Shown in pieces: positions 8,958-17,971 of a DNA stretch of 64,000 bases. The notes under the pieces were generated by a model. The model searched no databases. It was not told the origin of the DNA and saw only the letters and a program-made list of their open reading frames with translations. Source of the stretch: Lactobacillus sp. ESL0246 (lineage in GTDB: Bacteria > Bacillota > Bacilli > Lactobacillales > Lactobacillaceae); NCBI RefSeq assembly GCF_003692965.1, contig NZ_REHC01000002.1, positions 1-64,000 on the forward strand, read 5' to 3'. Made by a program: the position numbers and the translations under genes. Each line of letters begins with the position of its first letter. Position 1 is the first letter of the stretch.

Positions 8958-10103
8958 ATGGCATTACAATATACACAAGCACAAAAAGAATATATTCATT
9001 TAACACAAGAATTTGGAGACCGTTATTTAACTCCTGAAATTATTAAGAAATATGATAAGGAGGGGAATTGTCCACGATCGTTATTTGAGCCAGCAATTAA
9101 TCTAGGATTACATATGTTAGAAATACCTGAAGAATATGGTGGAGCAGGACTTTCTTATGAAGATTCGGCTTTGGTTTTTGAAAAATTAGCTGAATATGAT
9201 GCTGGATATGCTTTGACATTAATTACATCATTTGTTGCATTGCGTTGTGTATTAATGGCAGGTACTAAAGAACAAGCGCAGAAGTTTGCTAATGTGATTA
9301 AGCCAGGACATTTTGCTGCTTTTACTATGTCAGAAGCTGATGCAGGTTCAGATGCAGGTTCAGTTAAAGCAACTGCTGTTAGAAATAATAATGAATATAT
9401 TTTGAATGGTAATAAAGCTTTTGCAACTAATGGAGGTCTTGCTGATATTTTTATTGGTATTTTTAGAACTTCTGATAATGGTAATCATGGCTTGTCGGCT
9501 TTTATGATTGACAAAAATACGCCTGGAATTTGGATAGGTAAACATGAGGATAAGATGGGATTACGCTTATCTAATACTGTACCAATAGGCTTTAAAAATG
9601 TTCATGTTCCTGTAGAAAACTTGATTGGTAAAGAAGGAAGAGGAATTAATATTGCTTTAAGTAGTTTAAATTTATCTCGTGCCTACGTTTCAACTTTGAC
9701 TGTTGGAATTATGCAACGTGCACTTAATGAAGCTGCCAAATATGCTAATGAACGTGAACAATTTAATCAACCAATAGTGCAATTTGAATCTGTTCAAAAT
9801 ATGTTAGCAGATATGGCTACTTCTGTAGAAACTGCAAGACTGTTAGTCAATAATACTATGAAAATGATGGACAAAAATTTATCAGTAAGACAAGAAGGTG
9901 CAATGACAAAACTCTTTGTGACTGATATAGCACAGAAAGTAACTTCTGATGCAGTTCAGATTTTAGGGGGTTACGGATATACTCGGGCTTATCCAGTAGA
10001 AAAGCTAATGCGTGATGTTAAAGGATTTCAAATTTTAGAAGGAACTAATGAAATTCAAAGAATGACTATTGCGCGTGAAGTTAGTAAAAAATATCAATTC
10101 TGA
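8958..10103 (+). CDS. Acyl-CoA dehydrogenase (second of two)
   Basis: A 381-residue acyl-CoA dehydrogenase of standard length. Visible signatures are AFTMSEADAGSDAGS (flavin contact), the C-terminal QILGGYGYTRAYPVEKLMRD and LEGTNEIQRMTIARE, where the Glu of LEGT is the usual catalytic base. It resembles short/branched-chain and glutaryl/cyclohexane-type enzymes, but the substrate class is not decidable by eye. It lies 8 nt after the CoA-transferase. The ribosome-binding site is weak (AGTAGGTAA), suggesting translational coupling. Confidence 0.93.
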   Translation: MALQYTQAQKEYIHLTQEFGDRYLTPEIIKKYDKEGNCPRSLFEPAINLGLHMLEIPEEYGGAGLSYEDSALVFEKLAEYDAGYALTLITSFVALRCVLMAGTKEQAQKFANVIKPGHFAAFTMSEADAGSDAGSVKATAVRNNNEYILNGNKAFATNGGLADIFIGIFRTSDNGNHGLSAFMIDKNTPGIWIGKHEDKMGLRLSNTVPIGFKNVHVPVENLIGKEGRGINIALSSLNLSRAYVSTLTVGIMQRALNEAAKYANEREQFNQPIVQFESVQNMLADMATSVETARLLVNNTMKMMDKNLSVRQEGAMTKLFVTDIAQKVTSDAVQILGGYGYTRAYPVEKLMRDVKGFQILEGTNEIQRMTIAREVSKKYQF

Positions 10104-10116
10104 TAGGAGAATGTTA

Positions 10117-10857
10117 ATGAAGATCGCAGTTATTATTAAAGCAGGTCTGGAGCATTTACAAACTTATACTTCATATAAAAATAAAGTTACTTATCATCCA
10201 GAAAATCTGTTTTTGAGTACAGAAGATAAATCGGCGTTGGAATATGCACTTCAACTTATTGAGGTAAAAGGGGGATTAATTGATGCGTATTCTTTTGAAC
10301 AAGGCGAAGTTGCCGATAGAATTTTGCATGAAGCTATGGCTCTAGGCGCTAATACGGCAACTAAAATTGTCACAGGTGATCTAAAAGATCCAATGCAGCA
10401 AAACTATTTAGTCAAAAAACTGATTCAGTATCTAAAAAATGAAGGAAAAAAATATGATTTGATTATAACAGGTTATTCAAGCTTTTCTCAGTTTGCTGCA
10501 ATTATTGCAGACAAGTTGAAAATGAATTATTATGACCAGCTAACAAATATTGATGTTAATTTTAATTATGAAATGAAGTTAGAAAAGGGAATACTTAAGG
10601 GGCAGTGTGAACTACCAATGGTCATTACTAATTTGAGTTCTATTAATACACCCCGTTTAGCTAATTTTTCTGCTGTGAAAAAAGCGATAAATTCTAAAAT
10701 TACCGAAGTGTCGTTTAAAAAGCTAAACAAGCAAAAAGTTAGTCAAATTAAAGTAGAAACTGAAAAAAGCGAAAAAATGATTTTTAATTTAGATAATGAT
10801 CCAGATGCTACGTCAAAATTGATTACTCTTTTAGAACGGAATGGAATAATGAGGTAA
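10117..10857 (+). CDS. etfB: Electron transfer flavoprotein beta subunit
   Basis: A 246-residue EtfB-like subunit. It carries the conserved adenine-nucleotide-binding architecture, with DLIITGYSSFSQFAAIIADKL in the position of the Etf ADP/AMP loop. AGGAGA at 10105-10110 fits ATG 10117 (6 nt spacing) better than ATG 10111. It pairs with etfA 3 nt downstream to carry electrons to or from the two acyl-CoA dehydrogenases. Divergence from housekeeping EtfB is marked (K-rich C-terminus). Whether it is a bifurcating type cannot be told. Confidence 0.85.
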   Translation: MKIAVIIKAGLEHLQTYTSYKNKVTYHPENLFLSTEDKSALEYALQLIEVKGGLIDAYSFEQGEVADRILHEAMALGANTATKIVTGDLKDPMQQNYLVKKLIQYLKNEGKKYDLIITGYSSFSQFAAIIADKLKMNYYDQLTNIDVNFNYEMKLEKGILKGQCELPMVITNLSSINTPRLANFSAVKKAINSKITEVSFKKLNKQKVSQIKVETEKSEKMIFNLDNDPDATSKLITLLERNGIMR

Positions 10858-10860
10858 AAA

Positions 10861-11784
10861 ATGGCACCAACATATTATATTCAATTAGAAGATAAAAATA
10901 TTCCTGAAGGTAATGATAGTAATACACTTTTCGGATTAAAATATAACTTTAAAAGCAACAAAAATGTATTGGTTTTTAGTAATCATGCTTCTGAAATTAA
11001 GGAAAAATATGAACATTCTGGTATGCCTACAACTATTTATAATAGTGAAAACTACTCGATTGCAAATTTTGCGTCTGTTTTAAAAACTCTAAAAGAAAAA
11101 TTTGCCTTTAAAGAAAGTTATCTAATTATTTTTGATAGCAGCAATATTGGTAATAGTTTGGGAGCTAGATTAGCTGCAATGCTTGATACAAGTTTTGTGG
11201 CAAATGCAGAAAATATTCAAGAATGTGATAATAATATATGTGTAGATAAAAAAATAGGAAAAACAGAAGGTTCGTACAAAATTTCTTTAGAATCGAAAGC
11301 AATTATTTCTACAGCTTGTAATGGGACGTTAGAAGATGAAAAAAATGATGTTAAAATTATTAATTTAACATTAAATTATAAATCGAATATCAAGTATATT
11401 TCTGAAAAAAATTCTAATAATGATTTAGCTTACGCAAAAGTTGTAGTAGCAGGTGGTAAAGGCTTAAATTCAGCTGAGAATTTTAAGCCATTACAAATTT
11501 TAGCGACTAAATTAAATGCTAGTTTGGGAGCAACAAAGGCAGTCACTGACCAAGGATGGGTTGATGAAAGTAAAATGATTGGTATTTCTAATTTAAAAAT
11601 TGCACCACAAGTTTATTATGCTTTCGGAATATCAGGGGCGGTTCAACATACGATTGGAATGAACAAATCTAGGTACGTGATTGCTGTGAACACAGATGCT
11701 TCTGCACCAATTTTCAAGTTAGCTGATTATGGAATTATTGGAGATGCCAATTTAGTAATTAAACAACTTAATAATCTTTTATAG
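10861..11784 (+). CDS. etfA: Electron transfer flavoprotein alpha subunit
   Basis: A 307-residue EtfA. The C-terminal FAD domain is clear: VVAGGKGLNSAENF, LGATKAVTDQGWVDESKMIG, YYAFGISGAVQHTIGM and AVNTDASAPIFKLADYGI, in family order. The N-terminal half is AT-rich and diverged. It follows etfB by 3 nt, with the ribosome-binding site GAGGTAAA inside the end of etfB. Partner of EtfB in the operon. Confidence 0.93.
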   Translation: MAPTYYIQLEDKNIPEGNDSNTLFGLKYNFKSNKNVLVFSNHASEIKEKYEHSGMPTTIYNSENYSIANFASVLKTLKEKFAFKESYLIIFDSSNIGNSLGARLAAMLDTSFVANAENIQECDNNICVDKKIGKTEGSYKISLESKAIISTACNGTLEDEKNDVKIINLTLNYKSNIKYISEKNSNNDLAYAKVVVAGGKGLNSAENFKPLQILATKLNASLGATKAVTDQGWVDESKMIGISNLKIAPQVYYAFGISGAVQHTIGMNKSRYVIAVNTDASAPIFKLADYGIIGDANLVIKQLNNLL

Positions 11785-11793
11785 GATATAGAA

Positions 11794-13311
11794 ATGGATA
11801 CAAATGCAAAAGTGACTACAGTAAAGCAACTGTGGAATGAGCGTTTAAAACAGAGTAGAAATGACATTTTTATCATTGATGGAGAGCATAAATATAATTA
11901 TACAGAAATTGGTCGGATGGTTGATGACCAAGTTGAGCTACTTAAAAGTTATGGCATCAAAAAAAGAGATTTAGTAGCGTTACAATTTGAATTAGATGTT
12001 GAAAATATTGTGATGATGCTTGCATGTATCAAATTAGGAGTAATTATCAATCCTTTGAATCCACACTTTGATCTTGATGAATTAGATAATTTAATGAAAA
12101 AATTTAAACCATTTGCAATTATTTCCCAAAAATCTGTACGTGGACGAGATAATATCAGTAAATTTTCTAAATTAGATCATTATTATTCACAAAATATTGG
12201 TGATCTTAAGATTTTTGTTCGAAAAAAAAGAGAATTATCGCCATTTATTGATGATTATGGTTCAGATGCTGCTTTAATAGTGTTGAATACTTCGGGTACA
12301 AGTAGTATGCCTAAGGGTGTGGTTTTAACAAATAAAAATGTTTTGAGCTCAGAGTATGCATATAATGAAACATTTAAGATAACCTCAAAAGATACTGTGT
12401 TGATACTTTCTGGGATGTACCATGCAATTGGATTTCACCATGGATTAATTTCAACTATGATAGCAGGAAGTACTATTGTCATTATTAAACACTATAATAT
12501 TGATGAAGTAAGTAAACTGTTAAAAAAAGAATCAATAACCTTCATAGACAGTTTGCCAACTGTGATGTTTGATATTTTATATAAAGTAAAAGATTTGGGA
12601 CGATTACGTCAATTAATTTGTGGTGGAGATAGAATCAATAGGAAACTTCTTTTGAAAGCTAAAGAAAGAGGAATTCCTTTGTACAACTGCTATGGTTTAA
12701 CTGAGGCAGTCCCGTTCAGCTATACACCACGAGATTATTATTTTAAGTGTGATTGTATGACAACAGCAGTTTTACCAATGTCAGGGGTAGAGTTACGAAT
12801 TGTACAGAAACATCATCAAATAAAAGAAAAAGATAAGCAAGGTCTGATTGAAGTTGCTGGACCAATAGTTTTTAAGGAGTATTTGGGCGATCCAGTTAAG
12901 ACTAAATCTGCTTTTGATGGTAAGTGGTTAATTACTGGTGATGTTGGCCATTATAATCAAACTGGATTATTAGAAATAGATGGTCGTAGTAGTGATAAGA
13001 TCATTCGTGGTGGTGAAAATATATCGACGTCTACAGTAGAAGAAAAATTAAAAAAGTGTTCATGTATAAAAGAAGCTGCAGTTTTAGGAATTCCAGATTT
13101 GAGGTTGGGACAAAAGATAGGTGCTGCTGTTGTATTAACAGATAATAGACAAGAAGTAACAAAAAATAAAATAATTTCAGAATTGAAACATTGTAATGTG
13201 GATAAAAAGTACTGGCCAGAAGAGGTATGTATAGTTGATTCTTTACCCAAAACAACAAATGGTAAAATCAAAAAATATATTTTATTAAATCAGCTAGAAG
13301 GTCAAAAATAA
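11794..13311 (+). CDS. AMP-dependent acyl-CoA synthetase/ligase
   Basis: A 505-residue ANL-superfamily ligase. Motifs in order: LNTSGTSSMPKGVVL (A3 ATP-binding), YNCYGLTEAVP (A5), TGDVGHYNQTGLLEIDGRSSD (A7/A8) and PKTTNGKIKK with the catalytic Lys near the C-terminus (A10). It activates a carboxylic acid as an acyl-adenylate and then a CoA thioester. It resembles OSB-CoA, benzoate and carnitine (CaiC-like) ligases more than fatty acyl ligases, but the acid is unknown. It probably primes the operon pathway, with the CaiB-type transferase taking over once acyl-CoA has been made. Confidence 0.9.
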   Translation: MDTNAKVTTVKQLWNERLKQSRNDIFIIDGEHKYNYTEIGRMVDDQVELLKSYGIKKRDLVALQFELDVENIVMMLACIKLGVIINPLNPHFDLDELDNLMKKFKPFAIISQKSVRGRDNISKFSKLDHYYSQNIGDLKIFVRKKRELSPFIDDYGSDAALIVLNTSGTSSMPKGVVLTNKNVLSSEYAYNETFKITSKDTVLILSGMYHAIGFHHGLISTMIAGSTIVIIKHYNIDEVSKLLKKESITFIDSLPTVMFDILYKVKDLGRLRQLICGGDRINRKLLLKAKERGIPLYNCYGLTEAVPFSYTPRDYYFKCDCMTTAVLPMSGVELRIVQKHHQIKEKDKQGLIEVAGPIVFKEYLGDPVKTKSAFDGKWLITGDVGHYNQTGLLEIDGRSSDKIIRGGENISTSTVEEKLKKCSCIKEAAVLGIPDLRLGQKIGAAVVLTDNRQEVTKNKIISELKHCNVDKKYWPEEVCIVDSLPKTTNGKIKKYILLNQLEGQK

Positions 13312-13761
13312 ATGGATAATATTTTCTTTAAACGACAAATGGCAGATTATTTTGTTACTCCAAGTATGCTTAATCATATGAATATTACACATGGGGGTAC
13401 GATCCTATATAATATTGATTCAGCAATGGGCATCTTTGCTAATTCATATTGTCATTCTCGTACTCTTACGGGACGTATTGATAAATTCATTTTTCATAAA
13501 AAAAGTTATGTTGGGGATCATATAAATTTTTGTATAACATTACTTAAAACAACATCCAAAACTTTAACTATTTATGCTGAAGTAAATAGATTGTCATTAA
13601 ATAGCTCAGATATGGAATTAATTGGAGAAGCAGTATTTACTTATGTAGTTGTGGATAAAAATTTAGAACCAATAATTGGGGCAATTAAACCATATAAGTT
13701 AACAAATACTAAAGAAATATCTTATGTAAAAGCTATTAAAAAACGATTTGGAATTAATTGA
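13312..13761 (+). CDS. Hotdog-fold acyl-CoA thioesterase
   Basis: A 149-residue hotdog thioesterase of the YciA/BFIT type, recognised by LNHMNITHGGTILYNIDSAMG with the HGG..D arrangement used in CoA thioester hydrolysis. The ATG directly follows the stop of the ligase gene (no gap), so it is translationally coupled. It would release the end-product acid and CoA. Last gene of the acyl-CoA operon. No convincing terminator is seen in the 257-bp AT-rich gap after it, which holds the promoter region for the MFS gene. Confidence 0.82.
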   Translation: MDNIFFKRQMADYFVTPSMLNHMNITHGGTILYNIDSAMGIFANSYCHSRTLTGRIDKFIFHKKSYVGDHINFCITLLKTTSKTLTIYAEVNRLSLNSSDMELIGEAVFTYVVVDKNLEPIIGAIKPYKLTNTKEISYVKAIKKRFGIN

Positions 13762-14018
13762 ATTATTGTTTTTAATAAAAGTATATAAGAAAACTATAAA
13801 GACAGAAATAAAGAAATTAATAATAACTTTTAGGAATATGTATAATTTTAAAGCCATATGTACTAAGGTAAAAATTTTTGCTTTAAATTAAAAAATTATA
13901 TTGTTATCTATTATAGTTAATAATCATAATTAATGAACCATAAATAATTATCATTATTTATAGAAATAGGTTATATTAAATGTGTGTTTATTAATAATAT
14001 ATTTTGGAAGGTAAGACT

Positions 14019-15215
14019 ATGGAAAAAAATAAAAGTTATGCTGGAGTTGCAGCTGCAGTTTATTCGCATTTTGCAGTTGTAGGTGCTGCAACACTATTTA
14101 TTAGTCAATATCGACAAATTTTAGCTCAGTCGTGGAATGCAACCGAAACACAAATTTCCCTTGTTATGGCTATGGTAGGATTGGGACGGATTATCACAAT
14201 TTTGTTTGCAGGTGCTATCTCAGATAAAATAGGTCGTAAACGAACATTGATAATCGCTTTAATTAGTGATGCAATTTTTTTACTAGGTGCAGCGTTTGCT
14301 AACAATATTTGGATTGCAGGTATTGCTGCTGTTTTTTTTGGCGTAACAAATTCTTTTGGGGATACAGCAGGCTATCCAGCTTTAGCAGATGCTTTTCCAA
14401 ACAAAACGGCAACGATGAATTCGTTTGTTAAGGCTGCGATGCAAGTAATGCAAATGCTATTTCCATTTTGTGTAAAGTTAATTAAAAATCCGCAAATTAC
14501 TGCCAGTATTTTGGTTGTGATCATTTTGGTTGATGTTATGCTAACTTTTAAGACAACTTTTGCGTCACAAATAAAGCAAGAAAAAGTAGCAATAAATGAT
14601 AATGATGAAGTTAATACAGATAAAGGTAACCAACCTAAATTAGCAGTAGATGGCTTAATGATCATTGCCTTAGGCTTTACAATATGTTTTACATTTTATA
14701 TTTTTTCATTATATGTACCGTATTATGGACAATATGTTTTAAATGAATCGGCAGCAAATGCTAATCAATTGGTTTCTTGGTATTCAATTGCTTCGCTAAT
14801 ATCAGTTTTTTTAACTTCAGCTATGGTTACTAAAGTTAAAAGATTGAATTTGATTTTGGTTTATTCAGCAATTACGGCAGTAGGTTTGTTTTTCATGATT
14901 TTAAATCCATCACAGATTGCTGGTGAGTTAGGAGCTTTAGCAGTAGGTTTCTTCACAGCTGGTGGTGTTTGGCAAGTTGGGTTATCTGTTTTAACTTCTT
15001 ATTTTCCACAAGGTCACGGAAAAATAACTTCATACTATAGTTTTGCTCCAGCTGTAGTTTATTTTGTAGCTCCATTAGTTGCTGCTTTTGTTTTAAAAGC
15101 TAATGCTACAAGTACGTTACTAGTATTTTGGATTACAGCAATTATTACAATTATTTCCGTTATCTTGTCAGCTATTTTGATAGTTCGAAGTAAACAGTTC
15201 GACATTGCAGGGTAA
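14019..15215 (+). CDS. MFS transporter
   Basis: A 398-residue major facilitator with about 12 transmembrane segments in two halves and the loop 2-3 signature GAISDKIGRKRT. GGAAGG at 14006-14011 selects ATG 14019. A hydrophilic loop of about 35 residues near 190-220 separates the halves. It heads a run of four genes with a flavin reductase, aroE and aroD, so uptake of quinate, shikimate or a related cyclic acid is the likeliest role, by context only. Confidence 0.88.
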   Translation: MEKNKSYAGVAAAVYSHFAVVGAATLFISQYRQILAQSWNATETQISLVMAMVGLGRIITILFAGAISDKIGRKRTLIIALISDAIFLLGAAFANNIWIAGIAAVFFGVTNSFGDTAGYPALADAFPNKTATMNSFVKAAMQVMQMLFPFCVKLIKNPQITASILVVIILVDVMLTFKTTFASQIKQEKVAINDNDEVNTDKGNQPKLAVDGLMIIALGFTICFTFYIFSLYVPYYGQYVLNESAANANQLVSWYSIASLISVFLTSAMVTKVKRLNLILVYSAITAVGLFFMILNPSQIAGELGALAVGFFTAGGVWQVGLSVLTSYFPQGHGKITSYYSFAPAVVYFVAPLVAAFVLKANATSTLLVFWITAIITIISVILSAILIVRSKQFDIAG

Positions 15216-15234
15216 TTTGTGGAAGGTAAAAAAC

Positions 15235-17007
15235 ATGTCAGAAAAAGTAATTAAAGCACGTGCCGTCGGACGTAACGGCAAAATAGATTTTGATATTAAT
15301 GTTGTTAATAATGAAATTAAAGATATCAAGGTAACAAAAAGTTCAGAAACTCCAGGTATTTTTAAGCAGGTTGTTGGCAAGCTGAAGAAGAATATCATTG
15401 AAAAGCAAAGTTTTGACGTTGATGCAATCTCAGGTGCATCGATAATGACTCAGGCAATGCTTGATTCGGGTAAGAAAGCACTTGCGGCAAACGGTATAAA
15501 TATTTCTTCCAAACTAGAAAAAGAAGAGCATAAAAATGTGACGTTAGATGTTGATGTTGCAGTAATTGGTTCGGGTATGGCTGGATTTATGTCTGCTTGT
15601 CGTGCTTTAGCGATGGGAAAGAACGTATTGCTAATTGAAAAGAATGGCTATCTTGGCGGTGCCACGATCTTAAATGGCTCAAATGTTGTAGGTACCGGGT
15701 CAAAAGTGGCAGCTAAATTGTTTGGCAAGAATGCAAAAGATGATTCTTCTACACTTTTAGAAAAAGATATTACCCGTGAATGTCGAGGTACTAACTATCC
15801 TTTGTTATCTAATTTGCTTGTTAAAAATATTGGTAAAGCCGTTGACTTTATTACAGAATTTGCAGATCTAACTTACCAAAAAGCGGAAACACAAACCATT
15901 GAACACTCCGTTGATCGGCAAATTGAAATGCCAACCGCCAGTTCATATGAATTAATTACAAAAGTTGCCGAAGCCTTTAACAAAAAGGGCGGTAAAATTT
16001 TGTTAGAAACCCGTGTTGAAAAATTAAACCAGAACGAAAAAGGTGAGTTAGTTTCACTGACTGCTGAAAGTAAATATGAAACTGTTAAGGTTAACTTCAA
16101 ATCATTAGTCATGGCAGCTGGTGGTTGGGGAGCCCGCGATTATCGAGAACATAAGACTAATATTCCATATTATGGTCCAATGACGTCCACCGGTGACTAC
16201 TTTGATTTTGCTAAAAACATGAACTTAGTTTCACGCAATCTTGATTGGTATAAAATTTACCCTCACGGTCTTGAAGTTGAGCCAGGGATTGCTAAATTGA
16301 CAACTTACTCAACTAAAGAAGCTAGTGACATGGGAGCAATTTTTGTTAATACTAATGGTAAGCGAATAGTTAATGAATCAGCTCCATACACCCATTTTCG
16401 GGACGCAATTGCTGCCCAAAAAGACCAAATTTCCTTTGTGGTAATGGATCAAAGAATGTGGGATCGATTTTATGAATTATTACTCAAATATGGATTTACT
16501 AAAGATGAGGTTCAAGGTTTCTTTGATTTAGACGGTAAAAAGAGCCCAATTTTAGTTAAGGGTGATCTTAGGACAGTTGCTCAAAAAGCCGGTATTAATT
16601 ATGAAAATCTAAAAGATACATTATTTAAATATAGTGAAGCAGTTAAATCAGGGCATGATACTGAGTTTGAGCGGCCAGTTAAATTTATGCATGAATATGA
16701 AGGAAGTACATATTATGTTATTGAACAAAAGTTGCGTTTCTGTACTACTTTGGGTGGTTTAGAGACTAATGGGAATATGCAATTATTAGATAATGATTTT
16801 AATTTAATTCCTAATTTATACGCGGCTGGTGAAATTGTTGGCGGAGCTAATGGTCATGACTCAATGCCAAGTATGATGAATTCTTGGAGCTATGCATCTG
16901 GCTTTGTTGCTGGAACACAAGCAGCGGATAATGCTAATTATCATGACACACTTCAAACTTTGCGGGAAACGACAGATACTATTTCTGGCGCAACATTAAA
17001 TAAGTGA
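15235..17007 (+). CDS. FMN/FAD flavoprotein, shikimate-pathway-linked reductase candidate
   Basis: A 590-residue FMN_bind plus FAD_binding_2 protein, paralogous in layout to the one at 1338. The flavinylation site reads SGAS (Ser69 in place of the usual Thr), and the FAD motif is VIGSGMAGFMSA near 105. The catalytic parts differ from fumarate reductases: HHTMGG is replaced by CTTLGG, and the GNRLGGNSL arginine motif by GANGHDSMPSMM. The substrate is therefore probably not fumarate. It sits between the transporter and quinate/shikimate dehydrogenase, so reduction of a shikimate-type ring C=C or of a dehydro intermediate is a reasonable guess. GGAAGG precedes the ATG at 15235. Confidence 0.82.
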   Translation: MSEKVIKARAVGRNGKIDFDINVVNNEIKDIKVTKSSETPGIFKQVVGKLKKNIIEKQSFDVDAISGASIMTQAMLDSGKKALAANGINISSKLEKEEHKNVTLDVDVAVIGSGMAGFMSACRALAMGKNVLLIEKNGYLGGATILNGSNVVGTGSKVAAKLFGKNAKDDSSTLLEKDITRECRGTNYPLLSNLLVKNIGKAVDFITEFADLTYQKAETQTIEHSVDRQIEMPTASSYELITKVAEAFNKKGGKILLETRVEKLNQNEKGELVSLTAESKYETVKVNFKSLVMAAGGWGARDYREHKTNIPYYGPMTSTGDYFDFAKNMNLVSRNLDWYKIYPHGLEVEPGIAKLTTYSTKEASDMGAIFVNTNGKRIVNESAPYTHFRDAIAAQKDQISFVVMDQRMWDRFYELLLKYGFTKDEVQGFFDLDGKKSPILVKGDLRTVAQKAGINYENLKDTLFKYSEAVKSGHDTEFERPVKFMHEYEGSTYYVIEQKLRFCTTLGGLETNGNMQLLDNDFNLIPNLYAAGEIVGGANGHDSMPSMMNSWSYASGFVAGTQAADNANYHDTLQTLRETTDTISGATLNK

Positions 17008-17043
17008 ATATAAGATATTTATTTTTATATAGGAGGAATAAAA

Positions 17044-17958
17044 ATGGCTAACAATATTACAGGAATAAATGGTCCAATTACTGGTTGGTTAGATGGTCAT
17101 ACCTATCTAATTGGCTTAATGGCTTACCCAATTCGCCACTCAATGTCACCAACAATGCACAACAATGCTTTTGCAAAATTAGGCTTGAATTTCACTTATC
17201 TTTGTTTTGAAATCGGTAATGATAAACTTAAGGGAGCGGTTGATGCGATTAGAACATTAGATATGCGTGGCTCAAACGTTTCTATGCCTAATAAAAAAGA
17301 AGTTATCAAATATTTAGATAAATTGTCTCCAGCTTCAGAAATGTGTGATGCTGTAAATACGATCGTTAACGATAATGGTGTGTTAACTGGATATACAACA
17401 GATGGTATTGGGTTTGTTCAAGCCCTTAAAGATGAAGGAATAGATATTAAAGATAAAGTAATGACCTTGACTGGTGCAGGTGGAGCTGCAACACCAATTG
17501 CGGTTCAATCTGCTTTGGATGGTGCTAAAGAAATTAGAATATTTAATATCAAGGATGATAAATGGGCGCAGGCTGAAAAGAATGTGAAAACAATTCAAGA
17601 AAAGACAAACTGTAAAGTTTCATTGACTGATTTGAATGATCAAGCAGCGTTTAAAAAATCGATTTCTGAAAGTGATATTTACTGTGACGCTACCAGTGTG
17701 GGAATGAAGCCACTTGAAGACAAGACTTTGGTTTCAGATCCATCGTGGTTCCACAAGGACATGGTTGTTTTTGACACAGTTTATGCGCCAAGAACAACTA
17801 AATTAATGAAAGTTGCACAAAAAGCTGGTGTTAAGCATGTGTTTGATGGCATTGGAATGATGATTGAACAGGGTGCAGCTTCATTCAAATTATGGACAGG
17901 TGAAGATATGCCAACTGAATATATTCAGGAAATCATGTTTTCTGATGAAAATAAATAG
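17044..17958 (+). CDS. aroE: Shikimate/quinate 5-dehydrogenase
   Basis: A 304-residue AroE/YdiB-family enzyme for NAD(P)-dependent oxidation of shikimate or quinate at C3/C5. Visible: substrate-binding YPIRHSMSPTMHNNAF, catalytic Lys region NVSMPNKKEV (the family usually has NVTxPxK), TDGIGF, and the nucleotide loop TGAGGAATP. It is longer than typical biosynthetic AroE because of about 15 extra N-terminal residues. An AGGAGGA ribosome-binding site precedes the ATG. Its place in a transporter/reductase/dehydroquinase operon without other aro genes argues for a catabolic quinate/shikimate role rather than biosynthesis. Confidence 0.93.
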   Translation: MANNITGINGPITGWLDGHTYLIGLMAYPIRHSMSPTMHNNAFAKLGLNFTYLCFEIGNDKLKGAVDAIRTLDMRGSNVSMPNKKEVIKYLDKLSPASEMCDAVNTIVNDNGVLTGYTTDGIGFVQALKDEGIDIKDKVMTLTGAGGAATPIAVQSALDGAKEIRIFNIKDDKWAQAEKNVKTIQEKTNCKVSLTDLNDQAAFKKSISESDIYCDATSVGMKPLEDKTLVSDPSWFHKDMVVFDTVYAPRTTKLMKVAQKAGVKHVFDGIGMMIEQGAASFKLWTGEDMPTEYIQEIMFSDENK

Positions 17959-17971
17959 TAGAGGGAATATT

